64,000 nt of DNA from Streptomyces sp. RPA4-2 (GTDB taxonomy: Bacteria > Actinomycetota > Actinomycetes > Streptomycetales > Streptomycetaceae), in the NCBI RefSeq assembly GCF_012273515.2, contig NZ_CP050975.2, forward strand, positions 8,308,001 through 8,372,000. Direction: 5' to 3'. The translations under genes and the position numbers were made by a program. The notes under the pieces are model-generated. The model had not been told where the DNA came from, made no database searches, and worked only from the letters and a program-made list of their open reading frames with translations. Below, piece by piece: positions 1 through 8,818 of this stretch; the stretch's first letter is position 1; every line of letters begins with the position of its first letter.

Positions 1-193
1 CATGTGGCCGGGTCCACCCAATCACCCTTCGTCGCCGCGGCACAGGGGAGAACGCACCTGTAGCGATACCTTTGTTGAAGCTTCATGAAGGGCCGGACCC
101 GGGGACTCGGGAACGGTCCGTACGTGATGGGCTTTCAACTGTTGCATGATCCATCAGTAAATCTCAGCTTTTCTCATCTGTTATCTTGATCGC

Positions 194-769
194 GTGAAGC
201 TTTCCGAATGGGCGGCGCGCAACGGTGTGCACTACCAGACCGCGTGGACGTGGGCGAAAGAGGGCCGCATGCCGGTCCCGGTGCGCCAGACGCCGTCTGG
301 TACGTGGTTGGTCGACGAGCCCGCCCCGGAGACGTCCGGCCGTGTCGTGGCGTACTGCCGGGTTTCGTCGGCGGACCAGAAGCCGGATCTTGACCGGCAG
401 GTGGCCCGCGTGGTCCAGGGGGCTACCGGGCTCGGCCTGCCGGTTGCGGAGGTCGTGACCGAGGTCGGCTCGGGGCTGAACGGGCGTCGGCGCAAGTTGC
501 ACCGCCTGCTGTCCGACCCGCGGGCCGCGGTGATCGTGGTCGAGCACCGGGACCGGCTAGCCCGGTTCGGCGTCGAGCATCTCGAAGCCGTCCTGTCCGC
601 CTCCGGGCGGCGCCTGGTTGTCCTCGACCCCACCGAGACCGCCGATGACCTGGTGCGCGACATCACCGAGGTGCTGACCTCGATGTGTGCCCTCCTGTAC
701 GGGCGGCGGGCGGCGAAGAACCGGGCCGCCCGCGCGGTGGCCGTGGCGACCGGCGAGGCTGCCGAGTGA
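194..769 (+). CDS. tnpA: IS607-family serine recombinase (TnpA)
   Basis: This 191-residue protein is the site-specific recombinase that moves the element. The N-terminus (about residues 1-40) is a MerR-like helix-turn-helix, starting MKLSEWAARNGVHYQTAW. The resolvase catalytic domain begins near residue 50 with the motif YCRVSSADQK, in which S58 is the expected nucleophile. The arginine-rich segment HRDRLARFG follows, as in small serine recombinases. Length is normal for the IS607 type. The start is GTG. Its stop overlaps the tnpB start (GTGA), so the two genes are translationally coupled. Nothing looks broken, so the enzyme is probably functional. Confidence 0.9.
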   Translation: MKLSEWAARNGVHYQTAWTWAKEGRMPVPVRQTPSGTWLVDEPAPETSGRVVAYCRVSSADQKPDLDRQVARVVQGATGLGLPVAEVVTEVGSGLNGRRRKLHRLLSDPRAAVIVVEHRDRLARFGVEHLEAVLSASGRRLVVLDPTETADDLVRDITEVLTSMCALLYGRRAAKNRAARAVAVATGEAAE

Positions 770-2223
770 AGAAATTCCAGCCACAGCCCGGGTTCCAGGT
801 TCAGGCGTTCCGGTTCGCCCTGGACCCGAACACGACTCAGGAGCACGCGCTGCGCTCGCACTGCGGCGCGGCGCGTGCCGCGTACAACTGGGCTGTCGGT
901 TGGGTGACCGCGTCGTGGTGGCAGCGCCGCGCGGAGGAGTCCTACGGCATCGCCGAGGCCGGGCTGACGCAGTGGCGGCCGTGGTCGCTGCCCGCACTGA
1001 GGAAGGCGTTCAACGAGACCAAGCACGCCGACCCCAGGTTCGCCGCCTGGTGGGAGGAGAACTCCAAAGAGGCGTACAACACCGGCCTCGCCAACGCTGC
1101 GGCGGCGTTCGACAACTACACCAAGTCCAAGCAGGGCAAGCGGCACGGCAAGCGGATGGGTACGCCCCGCTTCAAGTCGAAGCGGAAGGCCCGTCTTTCC
1201 TGCCGGTTCACGACCGGCGCGATCCGCGTGGACACGGGCGGCCGGCACGTGACGCTGCCGAGGCTGGGCACGATCCGTACCCACGAGCCCACGGTGAAGC
1301 TCCTCGCGCGCGTTGAGGCCGGGACGGCCCGGATCCTGTCCGCGACCGTGCGGCACGAGCGCGGACGCTGGTACGTCGCCTTCCAGGCCGAGGTCAAGCG
1401 CGACCTCGAACGTGTGGCGCGGCCGGACGTGGCGGTCGGCATCGACCTCGGCGTGAAGACCCTCGCGGTCATGGCCGACTCGACGGGTGAGATCCGCACC
1501 GTCGCGAACCCCGGACACTACGACCGGGCACGCAAGCAGCTGCGCCGCGCCTCTCGCATCGTCTCCCGCCGCCAGGGCCCCGACCGGCGCACCGGACAGA
1601 AGCCGTCGAAGCGGTGGGAGAAGGCCAACGCCGCCCGCAACCGCGTGCACCACCGGGTGGCGAACCTCCGCGCGGACGCCCTGCACAAGCTCACCACGAG
1701 CGTTGCGGCCGAGTACGGCACGGTCGTGATCGAGGACCTGAACGTCGCCGGGATGCTTCGCAACCGGCGCCTCGCGCGCAGGATCGCCGACGCCGGATTC
1801 GCAGAGATCCGACGCCAGCTCACCTACAAGACCCGCCAGCGCCACACCACCCACCTCGTGGCCGCGGACCGCTGGTACCCCTCCTCGAAGACCTGTTCCG
1901 GGTGCGGCGCGGTGAAAGCCAAGCTGCCGCTGCACGTCCGGACCTACGAATGCGACACCTGCGGCCTGGTCATCGACCGGGACGACAACGCCGCACTCAA
2001 CCTCGCCGCTCTCGCGGCAGCCTGCCTGACTGGTACCGGAGTGGCTGGAGAGCAGGACACCACCGAGGTGGTGTCGAAGCCTCGTGGAGCCGACCAGAAG
2101 ACCCGCGCCACCCGCACCCGCCGCAAGGCGAGCGCGGGGCGGGCAGGTGGCGCAACCCTGCCGCACCAGCGGCAGGAGGAAGCGAGAGACCGTACTCACG
2201 CCGAAGCCCTCACGCTTTGGTGA
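766..2223 (+). CDS. tnpB: TnpB RNA-guided endonuclease of the IS607 element
   Basis: This 485-residue protein belongs to the TnpB family, RNA-guided nucleases ancestral to Cas12 that cut the empty donor site and so help the element persist. The three RuvC acidic residues are visible: D227 in GIDLGVKT, E323 in VIEDLNV and D406 in DRDDNAALN. The zinc ribbon has four cysteines, C377xxC380 and C396xxC399. The N-terminal half carries the usual basic RNA-binding region. The GTG start at 766 overlaps the recombinase stop; upstream in-frame codons belong to the recombinase gene. The C-terminal tail after the NAALN motif is long and basic, and in this family the 3' end of the gene usually overlaps the guide RNA. 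All catalytic residues are present, so it is probably active. Confidence 0.93.
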   Translation: MKKFQPQPGFQVQAFRFALDPNTTQEHALRSHCGAARAAYNWAVGWVTASWWQRRAEESYGIAEAGLTQWRPWSLPALRKAFNETKHADPRFAAWWEENSKEAYNTGLANAAAAFDNYTKSKQGKRHGKRMGTPRFKSKRKARLSCRFTTGAIRVDTGGRHVTLPRLGTIRTHEPTVKLLARVEAGTARILSATVRHERGRWYVAFQAEVKRDLERVARPDVAVGIDLGVKTLAVMADSTGEIRTVANPGHYDRARKQLRRASRIVSRRQGPDRRTGQKPSKRWEKANAARNRVHHRVANLRADALHKLTTSVAAEYGTVVIEDLNVAGMLRNRRLARRIADAGFAEIRRQLTYKTRQRHTTHLVAADRWYPSSKTCSGCGAVKAKLPLHVRTYECDTCGLVIDRDDNAALNLAALAAACLTGTGVAGEQDTTEVVSKPRGADQKTRATRTRRKASAGRAGGATLPHQRQEEARDRTHAEALTLW

Positions 2224-2286
2224 CGAGACGGACCTCCCGGGCCGAAATGCCCGGAATGCTGAGAGCCGCTGAGGCTCTTAGCAACG
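2140..2286 (+). ncRNA. Probable omega RNA (reRNA) and right end of the IS607 element
   Basis: Two hairpins follow the tnpB stop: CCGGG/CCCGG at 2237-2254 and AGAGCC/GGCTCT with a five-base loop at 2262-2278. TnpB systems are known to make a guide RNA from the tnpB 3' end and right end, with the guide taken from sequence just past the element. The hairpin position fits that. The 5' limit is a guess. The predicted guide would be the sequence starting near 2287, which is the beginning of the neighbouring gene. Confidence 0.45.
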
Positions 2287-2292
2287 GGACTC

Positions 2293-3771
2293 ATGGACAG
2301 GGCACGGAGCGACGAACGCGTCGGCGGGGGCGCCGCGGGCACCGGGGACGACGGGGACGACGGGTTCGCGGAACTGCGGACGCGCGAGTTCGGCTACCTC
2401 GACGAGGGCGGCCATACCTACCTCGACCACACGGGCGCGGGTCTTCCGCCGAGGTCGCTGGTCACCGCGAGCGCGGAGCGCATCACCGGCGGGGTGTTCG
2501 GCAACCCGCACTCCGAGAGCCCGGCCTCCCGTGCCTCGGGGCTGCTGTTGGCGGAGGCCCGCGGGGCCGTCCTCGCACACTTCAACGCCGATCCCGCCGA
2601 GTACGCCGTGATCTTCACGCCCAACGCGACGGGCGCCCTGCGCCTGGTCGGCGAGGCCTATCCGTTCAGGCGCGGCAGCAGGCTCGTCATGTCGCTCGAC
2701 AACCACAACTCGGTGAACGGACTGCGGGAGTACGCGCGGGCGGGCGGCGCCGCGACGGCATACGTACCGGTGAGCGGGCCCGGCCTGCGGATCGACGAGG
2801 AACGGCTGCGCCAAGCGCTCTCCGTACGGCGCCGACGGCCCGGTCCGGCGCGCGGGCGGGGCGCATCGGGCGCGCGCGGGCTGCTGGCCTACCCGGCGCA
2901 GAGCAACTTCACCGGGGTCCGGCATCCGCTCGAATGGATCGCCAAGGCCCAGGAGCACGGCTACGACGTCCTGCTCGACGCGGCCGCGTTCGTACCGGCC
3001 AGCCCCCTCGACCTGAGCCGGTTCCACCCGGACTTCACCGTGGTCAGCTGGTACAAGGTCTTCGGTCACCCCACCGGTATCGGCAGTCTGATAGCCCGCC
3101 GGGCGGCCCTCGCCAAGCTGCGCCGCCCCTGGTTCTCCGGCGGCACCATCTTCGCGGTCAGCGCCCAGGCCCAGTGGCACGTCCTCGCCGACGACGAAGC
3201 GGCCTTCGAGGACGGCACGGTGAACTTCCTGTCCATCCCGGACGTCACCGCGGGCCTCCGGTGGATCGAGCGCCTCGGCATGGACCGGGTGCACGCCCAC
3301 GTCGCCGAGCTGACCGGCCGACTGCTCGACGGACTGCGGGCGTTACGCCACAGCGACGGCTCCCCGATGGTCAGGATCTACGGTCCCGAACAGGCCGGGG
3401 CGGCCCGTGGCGGCACCGTCGCGCTGAACCTGCTCGGAGCCGACGGCCGGATCGTCGACGAACGGATCGTCACCCGTGACAGCGCCGCCCGGGGCATCTC
3501 ACTGCGCACCGGGTGCTTCTGCAACCCGGGCGCCGGCGAAGCGGCGTTCTCCCTCCCGCTGCGCCTGCTGCGCTCGGCGGCGCGCAGCCAGGTCGGCTCA
3601 CTGGAGGACTACCTGGAACTGCTGCGCCTGCCCACGGCGGGGGCCGTACGCATCTCCCTGGGCGTCTCCTCGCAGCCCCGGGACATCGAGACGTTCCTGA
3701 CGTTCGTGACCCGGACCTACCGTGACCGGATACCGGGAGCGGCGGGGCTGGCGGCGCGGGTGGGCTGTTGA
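2293..3771 (+). CDS. Molybdenum cofactor sulfurase-like class V aminotransferase
   Basis: This 492-residue PLP enzyme resembles the NifS-like N-terminal domain of eukaryotic Moco sulfurases (ABA3/HxB), which move sulfur from cysteine. Matching blocks in order are FGNPHSESPASR (about residue 72), TPNATGALRLVGEAY, DNHNSVNGLREYA, YPAQSNFTGVRHP, LLDAAAFVP, the PLP lysine K255 in SWYKVFGHPTG, FEDGTVNFLSIPD and RTGCFCNPGAGE. C408 or C410 in the last motif is the likely persulfide carrier. The C-terminal MOSC domain of full sulfurases is absent. The ATG start is the only one available before an upstream stop at 2260, and no good ribosome site precedes it, probably because the IS607 right end lies immediately upstream. 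The next gene overlaps its stop region. Substrate is unknown. Confidence 0.8.
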   Translation: MDRARSDERVGGGAAGTGDDGDDGFAELRTREFGYLDEGGHTYLDHTGAGLPPRSLVTASAERITGGVFGNPHSESPASRASGLLLAEARGAVLAHFNADPAEYAVIFTPNATGALRLVGEAYPFRRGSRLVMSLDNHNSVNGLREYARAGGAATAYVPVSGPGLRIDEERLRQALSVRRRRPGPARGRGASGARGLLAYPAQSNFTGVRHPLEWIAKAQEHGYDVLLDAAAFVPASPLDLSRFHPDFTVVSWYKVFGHPTGIGSLIARRAALAKLRRPWFSGGTIFAVSAQAQWHVLADDEAAFEDGTVNFLSIPDVTAGLRWIERLGMDRVHAHVAELTGRLLDGLRALRHSDGSPMVRIYGPEQAGAARGGTVALNLLGADGRIVDERIVTRDSAARGISLRTGCFCNPGAGEAAFSLPLRLLRSAARSQVGSLEDYLELLRLPTAGAVRISLGVSSQPRDIETFLTFVTRTYRDRIPGAAGLAARVGC

Positions 3772-3980
3772 GAAACCGGCCCTGGGACTGGTGGGCTCGC
3801 ATGGTGAGGTATCGCGTATTCCCGGACGGATGCGGGTCGCCGTCACTCCGTGCCGACCGCGGATTGCGGGGACGAACTCGCGCCGAAGGCGACGGTGGCA
3901 TCATCCGGGCCAATCAGCTCTCGTACTCGGCTGCATGGCTGTCACGGGGGCGCGACGAGATCACGGGCGCGGTGAACTCC

Positions 3981-4439
3981 ATGATGTCGAACTTCGAGGA
4001 GACGTACGGCTACGAGCCGGGCGCGAACGAAGTCCGGGCCGCCGGCGAAGAGGATCTTCGGTCTGCCCGCGACTACGGCCGGGAGGTTCTGGGATTCGAG
4101 GATCTGCTGACGTTCTACGAGTCGATCAGGGAGGTCGTGTTGCCTGACGTGGGCAACGGCTGCTTCGTCCACCCGGCGCGCGATGTCCTGCGCAGGCTCG
4201 CGGAGGAGGGGCCGGTCTTCGTTCCGGAAGCTGATGACCCGCTGGGGATGGTGATCGCTTCGAATGGTGGGGGCGTCCTCTACGTCGCCGACTGGGGCGG
4301 TGCGATCCACCGGTCTCGGTCTGCCTCCCTGGAGGATGCGCAGTTCGACAAGGTTGCCGACGACCTGCCGCGGTTCCTTGATGACGTCCGTCGTTGCGTC
4401 GTCACTTTCGTGGAGACGGGTGTGACCGGAGACCTGTAG
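3981..4439 (+). CDS. SUKH (SMI1/KNR4)-like small protein
   Basis: This is about 152 residues from the ATG at 3981. The frame is open from 3768, but the extra N-terminal part has no protein-like character. The segment FYESIREVVLPDVGNG, then a hydrophobic strand with SNGGGVLYVADWGG, then FDKVADDLPRFLDDV near the C-terminus is the pattern of SUKH-superfamily proteins. That superfamily includes many immunity proteins of contact-dependent and polymorphic toxin systems. No toxin gene is adjacent. GTG at 3972 and ATG at 3984 are alternative starts. The SUKH call rests on pattern only. Confidence 0.6.
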   Translation: MMSNFEETYGYEPGANEVRAAGEEDLRSARDYGREVLGFEDLLTFYESIREVVLPDVGNGCFVHPARDVLRRLAEEGPVFVPEADDPLGMVIASNGGGVLYVADWGGAIHRSRSASLEDAQFDKVADDLPRFLDDVRRCVVTFVETGVTGDL

Positions 4440-4644
4440 TGATCACCGACTGTGGCCGCCGGGGGCGTATCGCCTCCAGATGCTGCCGGCTTCGGTGACC
4501 AGCTGTGTGGCGGTCTTGTCTGGCACCGAGGGACTTCGCGATGACGGGGGCCGGGGCGCGGGGCCTGGAGGACGAGTTGGCGGATCGTGGACGTCCTGCC
4601 GGGTTGTGGAGGGACGCCGATCTCGCGTGCTCCTGGAGGCACAC

Positions 4645-5469
4645 TCACACGTCGCGGCGCCTCACGACGAGCACGGCGAGTGCGAGCGTGATCAGCGGCC
4701 AGAGCGTGTACACGGTCCAGGAGCCGGGGACCGTGGCGGTGTAGCCCAGGGATCCGGGATCCGGCGCCCAGGATTGGACCAGGCGATTCCAGGCGGCCGA
4801 CACCAGCGCGTGTTTGACGTCTGCCGACCAGCGGTTGCGTTCCGAGAACATGGTGGGGAGCAACAGCAGGATGAAGATGCTGGTGACCGTGGTCCCGGCG
4901 GCATGCCGGATCAGGACGCCGAGGCTCAGACCGACCAGGGCGCAGCCCGGAGCCAGCAACGCGGATGCCACCAGCGCCCGGAACACCCCGGGGTGGGTGA
5001 TCGGAACGCCGGCATGGTGCCCGTCCAGGATGGCCTGGGAGACCAGGAAGGAACCGGTGGAGGTGGCCGTGCCGACCGCGGTCCACAGCGCGGCGGTGAC
5101 GGCCGCCTTGGCCAGTACGACGGCGCCGCGGGCGGGGACGGCCACGGTGGTGGTGCGGATCAGCCCGCTGCTGTACTCGCTCACGACGGTGAGGGCGCCC
5201 ATGCCGGCGGCGACGAGGATCAGCGTCCAGTAGCCCGCCGGCGGATAGGCGTCGTAGGGCAGGAAGTCAGGGGGGCCGGAGGGCGCGGCCTCGTCCGCCA
5301 GTGTGGCTACTGCTGTGGAGCCGACGACGAACAGGACGGTAAGGGCGATCGTCCACGGGGTGGAGCGCAGGGACCGCATCTTGATCCACTCGGAGGCGAG
5401 CAGGTCGCGGAAGCGGGCGGGCGGCCCGGCGGCGTCGGTGGCCAGGGAGAGGGAGACGAGTGCGGTCAT
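4645..5469 (-). CDS. ABC-2 type transporter permease
   Basis: This 274-residue membrane protein has a short cytoplasmic N-terminus ending in RDLLASEWIKMRSLRSTPW, typical of ABC-2 permeases paired with DrrA/BcrA-type ATPases. About six hydrophobic segments follow, including one after WTIALTVLFVVGS and a last one before the basic tail VVRRRDV. Its start codon overlaps the stop of the ATPase gene upstream (ATGA), so the two are one operon and form one exporter. The divergent two-component system at 6595-8429 suggests induced export of a toxic or antimicrobial compound. The substrate cannot be read from sequence. Confidence 0.88.
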   Translation of the reverse strand: MTALVSLSLATDAAGPPARFRDLLASEWIKMRSLRSTPWTIALTVLFVVGSTAVATLADEAAPSGPPDFLPYDAYPPAGYWTLILVAAGMGALTVVSEYSSGLIRTTTVAVPARGAVVLAKAAVTAALWTAVGTATSTGSFLVSQAILDGHHAGVPITHPGVFRALVASALLAPGCALVGLSLGVLIRHAAGTTVTSIFILLLLPTMFSERNRWSADVKHALVSAAWNRLVQSWAPDPGSLGYTATVPGSWTVYTLWPLITLALAVLVVRRRDV

Positions 5470-6386
5470 CGGGGCTCTCCTGCCGGGTATTCGACGCTGT
5501 CGGCGGTGAGTTCCATGAAGGCCGCCTCCAGTGAGGCGGTGCGGGTGGTCAGTTCGTCCAGCCGGATGCGGTTGTCGAAGGCGAGCGCCCCGATCCGGCC
5601 CGCCGGAAGCCCGGTCACGGCGAGTTTCTCGGCGCCCGCCGAGCCCTCCGGCTCGACCGAGGCGCCCGCAGCCGTCAGCACCGCTGCCAGCTCGGCGGCC
5701 TGCGGCGTCCCCACCACAACGCTGCTACGGGTACTACGGGCCGCGAAGTCCCGCAGCGGCTCGGCGGCGATGAGGCAGCCCCGACCGATGACGACCAGCT
5801 GGTCGGCGGTGTTCTCCATCTCCGACATCAGGTGGCTGGAGAGGAAGACTGTGCGCCCCTCGGCGGCCAGGCGCCGGAAGAGCCGGCGTACCCAGAGCAC
5901 GCCCTCCGGGTCCATGCCATTGATCGGCTCGTCGAACATGAGCACGGGCGGGTCGCCGAGCAGGGCGGTGGCGATACCGAGGCGCTGCTTCATGCCGAGG
6001 GAGTATTCGCCGATGCGGCGGTTCGCCACCTCGGCCAGCCCCACCTCCTGAAGCACCTCGTCCACCCGGCGCCGCGGGATGCCGTTGCTGCGGGCCAGAG
6101 CGGACAGGTGGGCGGCGGCGCTGCGTCCGCCGTGGATCTGTACGGCGTCGAGGAGGGCGCCGACGTGCCGCAGTCCGCGCGGGTGGCGGTGGAAGGGGAC
6201 ACCGCTGACGGTGGCGGTGCCGGTGGTGGGCGCGTCCAGGCCGAGGATCATCCGCAGGGTGGTGGACTTGCCGGCGCCGTTGGGGCCGAGGAATCCGGTG
6301 ACCTGGCCCGGACGCACGGTGAAGGACAGATGGTCGACGGCCGTCCTGCCGCCGTAGCGCTTGGTGAGTTCACTGACTTCGATCAC
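5466..6386 (-). CDS. ABC transporter ATP-binding protein (DrrA/BcrA type)
   Basis: This 306-residue ATPase has Walker A GPNGAGKST at residues 34-42, signature SLGMKQR at about 129-135 and Walker B VLMFDEP at 148-154, followed by the switch histidine in SSHLMSE. The C-terminal 80 residues are the extension seen in drug-exporter ATPases. A GTG start reading VIEVSELTKRYGG was chosen because family members begin there; the frame stays open upstream to 6608 but the added sequence is proline-rich and unlike a protein. It is translationally coupled to the permease and transcribed away from the histidine kinase gene. Confidence 0.9.
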   Translation of the reverse strand: MIEVSELTKRYGGRTAVDHLSFTVRPGQVTGFLGPNGAGKSTTLRMILGLDAPTTGTATVSGVPFHRHPRGLRHVGALLDAVQIHGGRSAAAHLSALARSNGIPRRRVDEVLQEVGLAEVANRRIGEYSLGMKQRLGIATALLGDPPVLMFDEPINGMDPEGVLWVRRLFRRLAAEGRTVFLSSHLMSEMENTADQLVVIGRGCLIAAEPLRDFAARSTRSSVVVGTPQAAELAAVLTAAGASVEPEGSAGAEKLAVTGLPAGRIGALAFDNRIRLDELTTRTASLEAAFMELTADSVEYPAGEPR

Positions 6387-6594
6387 GGAACCCACACTGC
6401 CGAGAGGACCCGTGTCCGGACATGGGGCCGTGGGCGGCAATCGTGCGGCTGGGTTGGCCCGCGGGCGTACGTCCCCGGGCTGATGCCGTGCCGGCGGTGG
6501 CCGGTTAGTCTCGCGGCGTGAACCCCATGACGGCCACTTTGTCGCCTGCGCGCGTCGCGCATCATGGTGTTGTTCCCGGGAGGGAAGGCCGCCG

Positions 6595-7770
6595 ATGACG
6601 AGAACCAAGGCCGTGGCCTGGGCGGGGGGTGTCTCCTACCTCCTCGTGGTGGGTCTGCTGGTGGGGGGTGCGCCGCGGGCGTCGGGCACCGTCCATGGCG
6701 TCGGGGCACTGCTGGCTGTGAGCCTGCTCGCCGGCGTGGTGCGACGGATGCCGCTGTCGGCTCTGGCCATGGCCCTCTTCGGATCCACTGCCGTGGTGGT
6801 GGGTCCTCCGAGTCCCGGCCCGGTGAGCCTGACGGCGTCGTACCAGGGCCAGTTCCTGTCGTACCTCGCGGTGGACCTCGTGCTGGGTTTCATCGTCGCC
6901 ACCTGCGTACGGCGCGCTTCGATCGTCGCGGTGGCCGTGTCCTTCGCCGTGCAGTTCCTGGTGATCGGCGTCTTCACGCACGGGGACGGCCTGGCCGTCA
7001 ACGAGGTGATCGCGCTTCTGGCGATGGCCGCGTCCTGCATGGCCGGTCAGCTGAGCCGCGAGCGCCGCGAGCACGCGGTGGTGCTACGTTCCCAAGAGGT
7101 GGCCGAGGCCGTGACCGCCGAACGGCTGCGGATCGCACGGGAGTTGCACGACATGGTCGCGCACAGCATCGGCATCATCGCCATTCAGGCCGGTGTGGGC
7201 GGCCGGGTCATCCAGACCCAGCCGGCGGAGGCGCGGGAGGCCCTGCGCGCCATCGAAGCCACCAGCAGAGAGACTCTGTCGGGCCTTCGGCGCACGCTGG
7301 TGTCACTCCGTCAGGCGGATCGGGGCGTGACCGTCTCGGAGCGGTCACCGCTCGCACCCTCGCCGGGGCTGGCGGACGTCGAACGGCTGGCGGCGGCGAC
7401 CGCGGGCGCGGGGGTACGCGTCGACCTGTGCTTCAGCGGGGAGCAACGTCTCGTGCCGGCCGACATCGACCTGTCCGTCTACCGCATCGTGCAGGAGGCG
7501 CTGACCAACGTGGTCCGGCACGCGGGCATCGGGCGTTGCCGGGTGGCCATCGGCTACGGAGACGAGGAGCTGTCCGTGGAGATCGTCGACGACGGGCGCG
7601 GCGCCACCGGGAAGGGCTCGGCCCAGGGCTTCGGCATCATCGGGATGCGGGAGCGCGTCGGTCTGCTGGGCGGCCGGCTCAGCGCCGGACCGCGCCCCGA
7701 GGGCGGCTTCCGGGTGACGGCCCGGCTGCCGCTGCCCGCACCCGTCGCAGTTCCGATGGAGGCCCGATGA
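6595..7770 (+). CDS. Sensor histidine kinase, NarL/DesK type
   Basis: This 391-residue membrane kinase has an N-terminal block of about five or six hydrophobic segments (residues 8-155) with no large extracellular domain. A HisKA_3 dimerisation domain follows, with the phospho-acceptor H185 in ARELHDMVAHSIG. The HATPase domain includes the N-box VQEALTNVVRHAG and the G-box DDGRGATGKGSAQGFGI. The architecture suits sensing stress at or in the membrane. An ATG preceded by GGGAGGGAAGG supports the start. The stop overlaps the start of the response regulator gene (ATGA), which is its partner. Confidence 0.92.
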   Translation: MTRTKAVAWAGGVSYLLVVGLLVGGAPRASGTVHGVGALLAVSLLAGVVRRMPLSALAMALFGSTAVVVGPPSPGPVSLTASYQGQFLSYLAVDLVLGFIVATCVRRASIVAVAVSFAVQFLVIGVFTHGDGLAVNEVIALLAMAASCMAGQLSRERREHAVVLRSQEVAEAVTAERLRIARELHDMVAHSIGIIAIQAGVGGRVIQTQPAEAREALRAIEATSRETLSGLRRTLVSLRQADRGVTVSERSPLAPSPGLADVERLAAATAGAGVRVDLCFSGEQRLVPADIDLSVYRIVQEALTNVVRHAGIGRCRVAIGYGDEELSVEIVDDGRGATGKGSAQGFGIIGMRERVGLLGGRLSAGPRPEGGFRVTARLPLPAPVAVPMEAR

Positions 7771-8429
7771 CCGTCCGGGTGGTGCTCGCCGACGACCAGC
7801 CGTTGGTCCGGTCCGGCCTGCGCGTGCTCATGGCCGATCACCCCGACCTGGAGGTCGTCGGTGAAGCCGCCACCGGCGCCGAGGCCGTCCGACTGGTGAG
7901 CGACACCAGCCCCGACGTCGTGGTCATGGACATCCGGATGCCCGGCATGGACGGGATCGAGGCCACCCGCCTGATCACGGCCGGTCCGGCAACCGCACGC
8001 GTCCTCGTCCTGACCACCTTCGACGAGGACGCCCACGTCTACGGCGCGCTCCGGGCCGGCGCGAGCGGGTTCGTGGTCAAGGACATGGCGCTGGACGACA
8101 TCCTCGCGGCGATCCGCGTGGTCGCCGCCGGCGACGCACTGATCGCGCCGGGCGTGACGCGCCGTCTGATCGCGGACTTCAGAGGGCGTCCCGCGCCGGC
8201 CCCCGAGCGCTCCCCCCGGCCGGTCGAGGGCATCACCGAGCGGGAACGGGAGGTGCTGACCCTGGTCGGACGTGGCCGGTCGAACACCGAGATCGCCGAG
8301 GACCTCTTCATCACGGTGGCCACCGCCAAGTCGCACGTGTCACGCCTGCTCACCAAACTGGGCGCCCGGGACCGGGTCCAACTCGTCATCACGGCCTATG
8401 AGATGGGGCTCGTCACCCCGCCTCGCTGA
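7767..8429 (+). CDS. Response regulator, LuxR/NarL family
   Basis: This is 220 residues. The receiver domain at the N-terminus starts TVRVVLADDQPLVRSGLR, with D55 in VVVMDIRMPGMDG as the phosphorylation site. Conserved T and K positions are in VLVLTTFDE and GFVVKDM. The C-terminal LuxR helix-turn-helix is TEREREVLTLVGRGRSNTEI onward. The gene is coupled to the histidine kinase by a four-base overlap. The likely target is the divergent ABC exporter, because such pairs commonly control the neighbouring transporter, but no operator repeat was identified in the 208-base intergenic region. Confidence 0.92.
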   Translation: MTVRVVLADDQPLVRSGLRVLMADHPDLEVVGEAATGAEAVRLVSDTSPDVVVMDIRMPGMDGIEATRLITAGPATARVLVLTTFDEDAHVYGALRAGASGFVVKDMALDDILAAIRVVAAGDALIAPGVTRRLIADFRGRPAPAPERSPRPVEGITEREREVLTLVGRGRSNTEIAEDLFITVATAKSHVSRLLTKLGARDRVQLVITAYEMGLVTPPR

Positions 8430-8818
8430 CGGTGTCCCCGGCCCCCGCGGTGAAGCCGGACATACCCTGTCGCTCACGTCTCGGGTACGAGCCGCCGAAG
8501 GAACAGTCGCTGAAGACGGCGTACGAGCACGCAGGGAAGATCCGGGACGTCCACGATCGTCGGCTCCTCGGCGAACTTCCGCTACTCCTCGGCCTGATCA
8601 TCGGTCAAGAACGCCACCGGCGCGGCCCGGACCGCAGCGGGGCCGCGCCCGTGATCGACGATCTTCCAGCGAATCCCTGCTCTCGTACTGATCGCCGGTC
8701 CGGCCGGCCATGATCGATCTCAGCGCCGACGGCTGTACCGATGGTCCGCGTGGCCGGAAACGGCGCGTGGGCCGAGACATGCGGGCGCCCGGCGCGCCTC
8801 CTGACGACTGGCGATCGG
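8430..8818. other. Region without a recognisable gene
   Basis: This stretch separates the response regulator and the convergent ABC gene. Short open frames exist on both strands but none resembles a known family or has a convincing ribosome site. I see no clear terminator hairpin. Confidence 0.5.

Larger units (their letters stand above)
130..2286 (+). mobile_element. IS607-family insertion sequence
   Basis: The element carries a serine recombinase gene and a tnpB gene overlapping by four bases, the standard IS607 arrangement. The right end is placed at the hairpins at 2237-2278, just after tnpB. The left end is uncertain and lies somewhere in the 190 bases before the recombinase start. IS607 elements have no terminal inverted repeats and insert at GG dinucleotides, so exact ends cannot be fixed from one copy. 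The right end falls a few bases before the start of the next gene. Confidence 0.7.

Noticed and set aside
1..2286. A CRISPR-Cas12 locus
   Set aside because: The RuvC protein has TnpB size and a serine recombinase partner, and no direct-repeat array is present.
4480..6051. A 523-residue plus-strand protein over the ABC exporter genes
   Set aside because: It is antisense to two well-supported coupled genes and has no recognisable domain.
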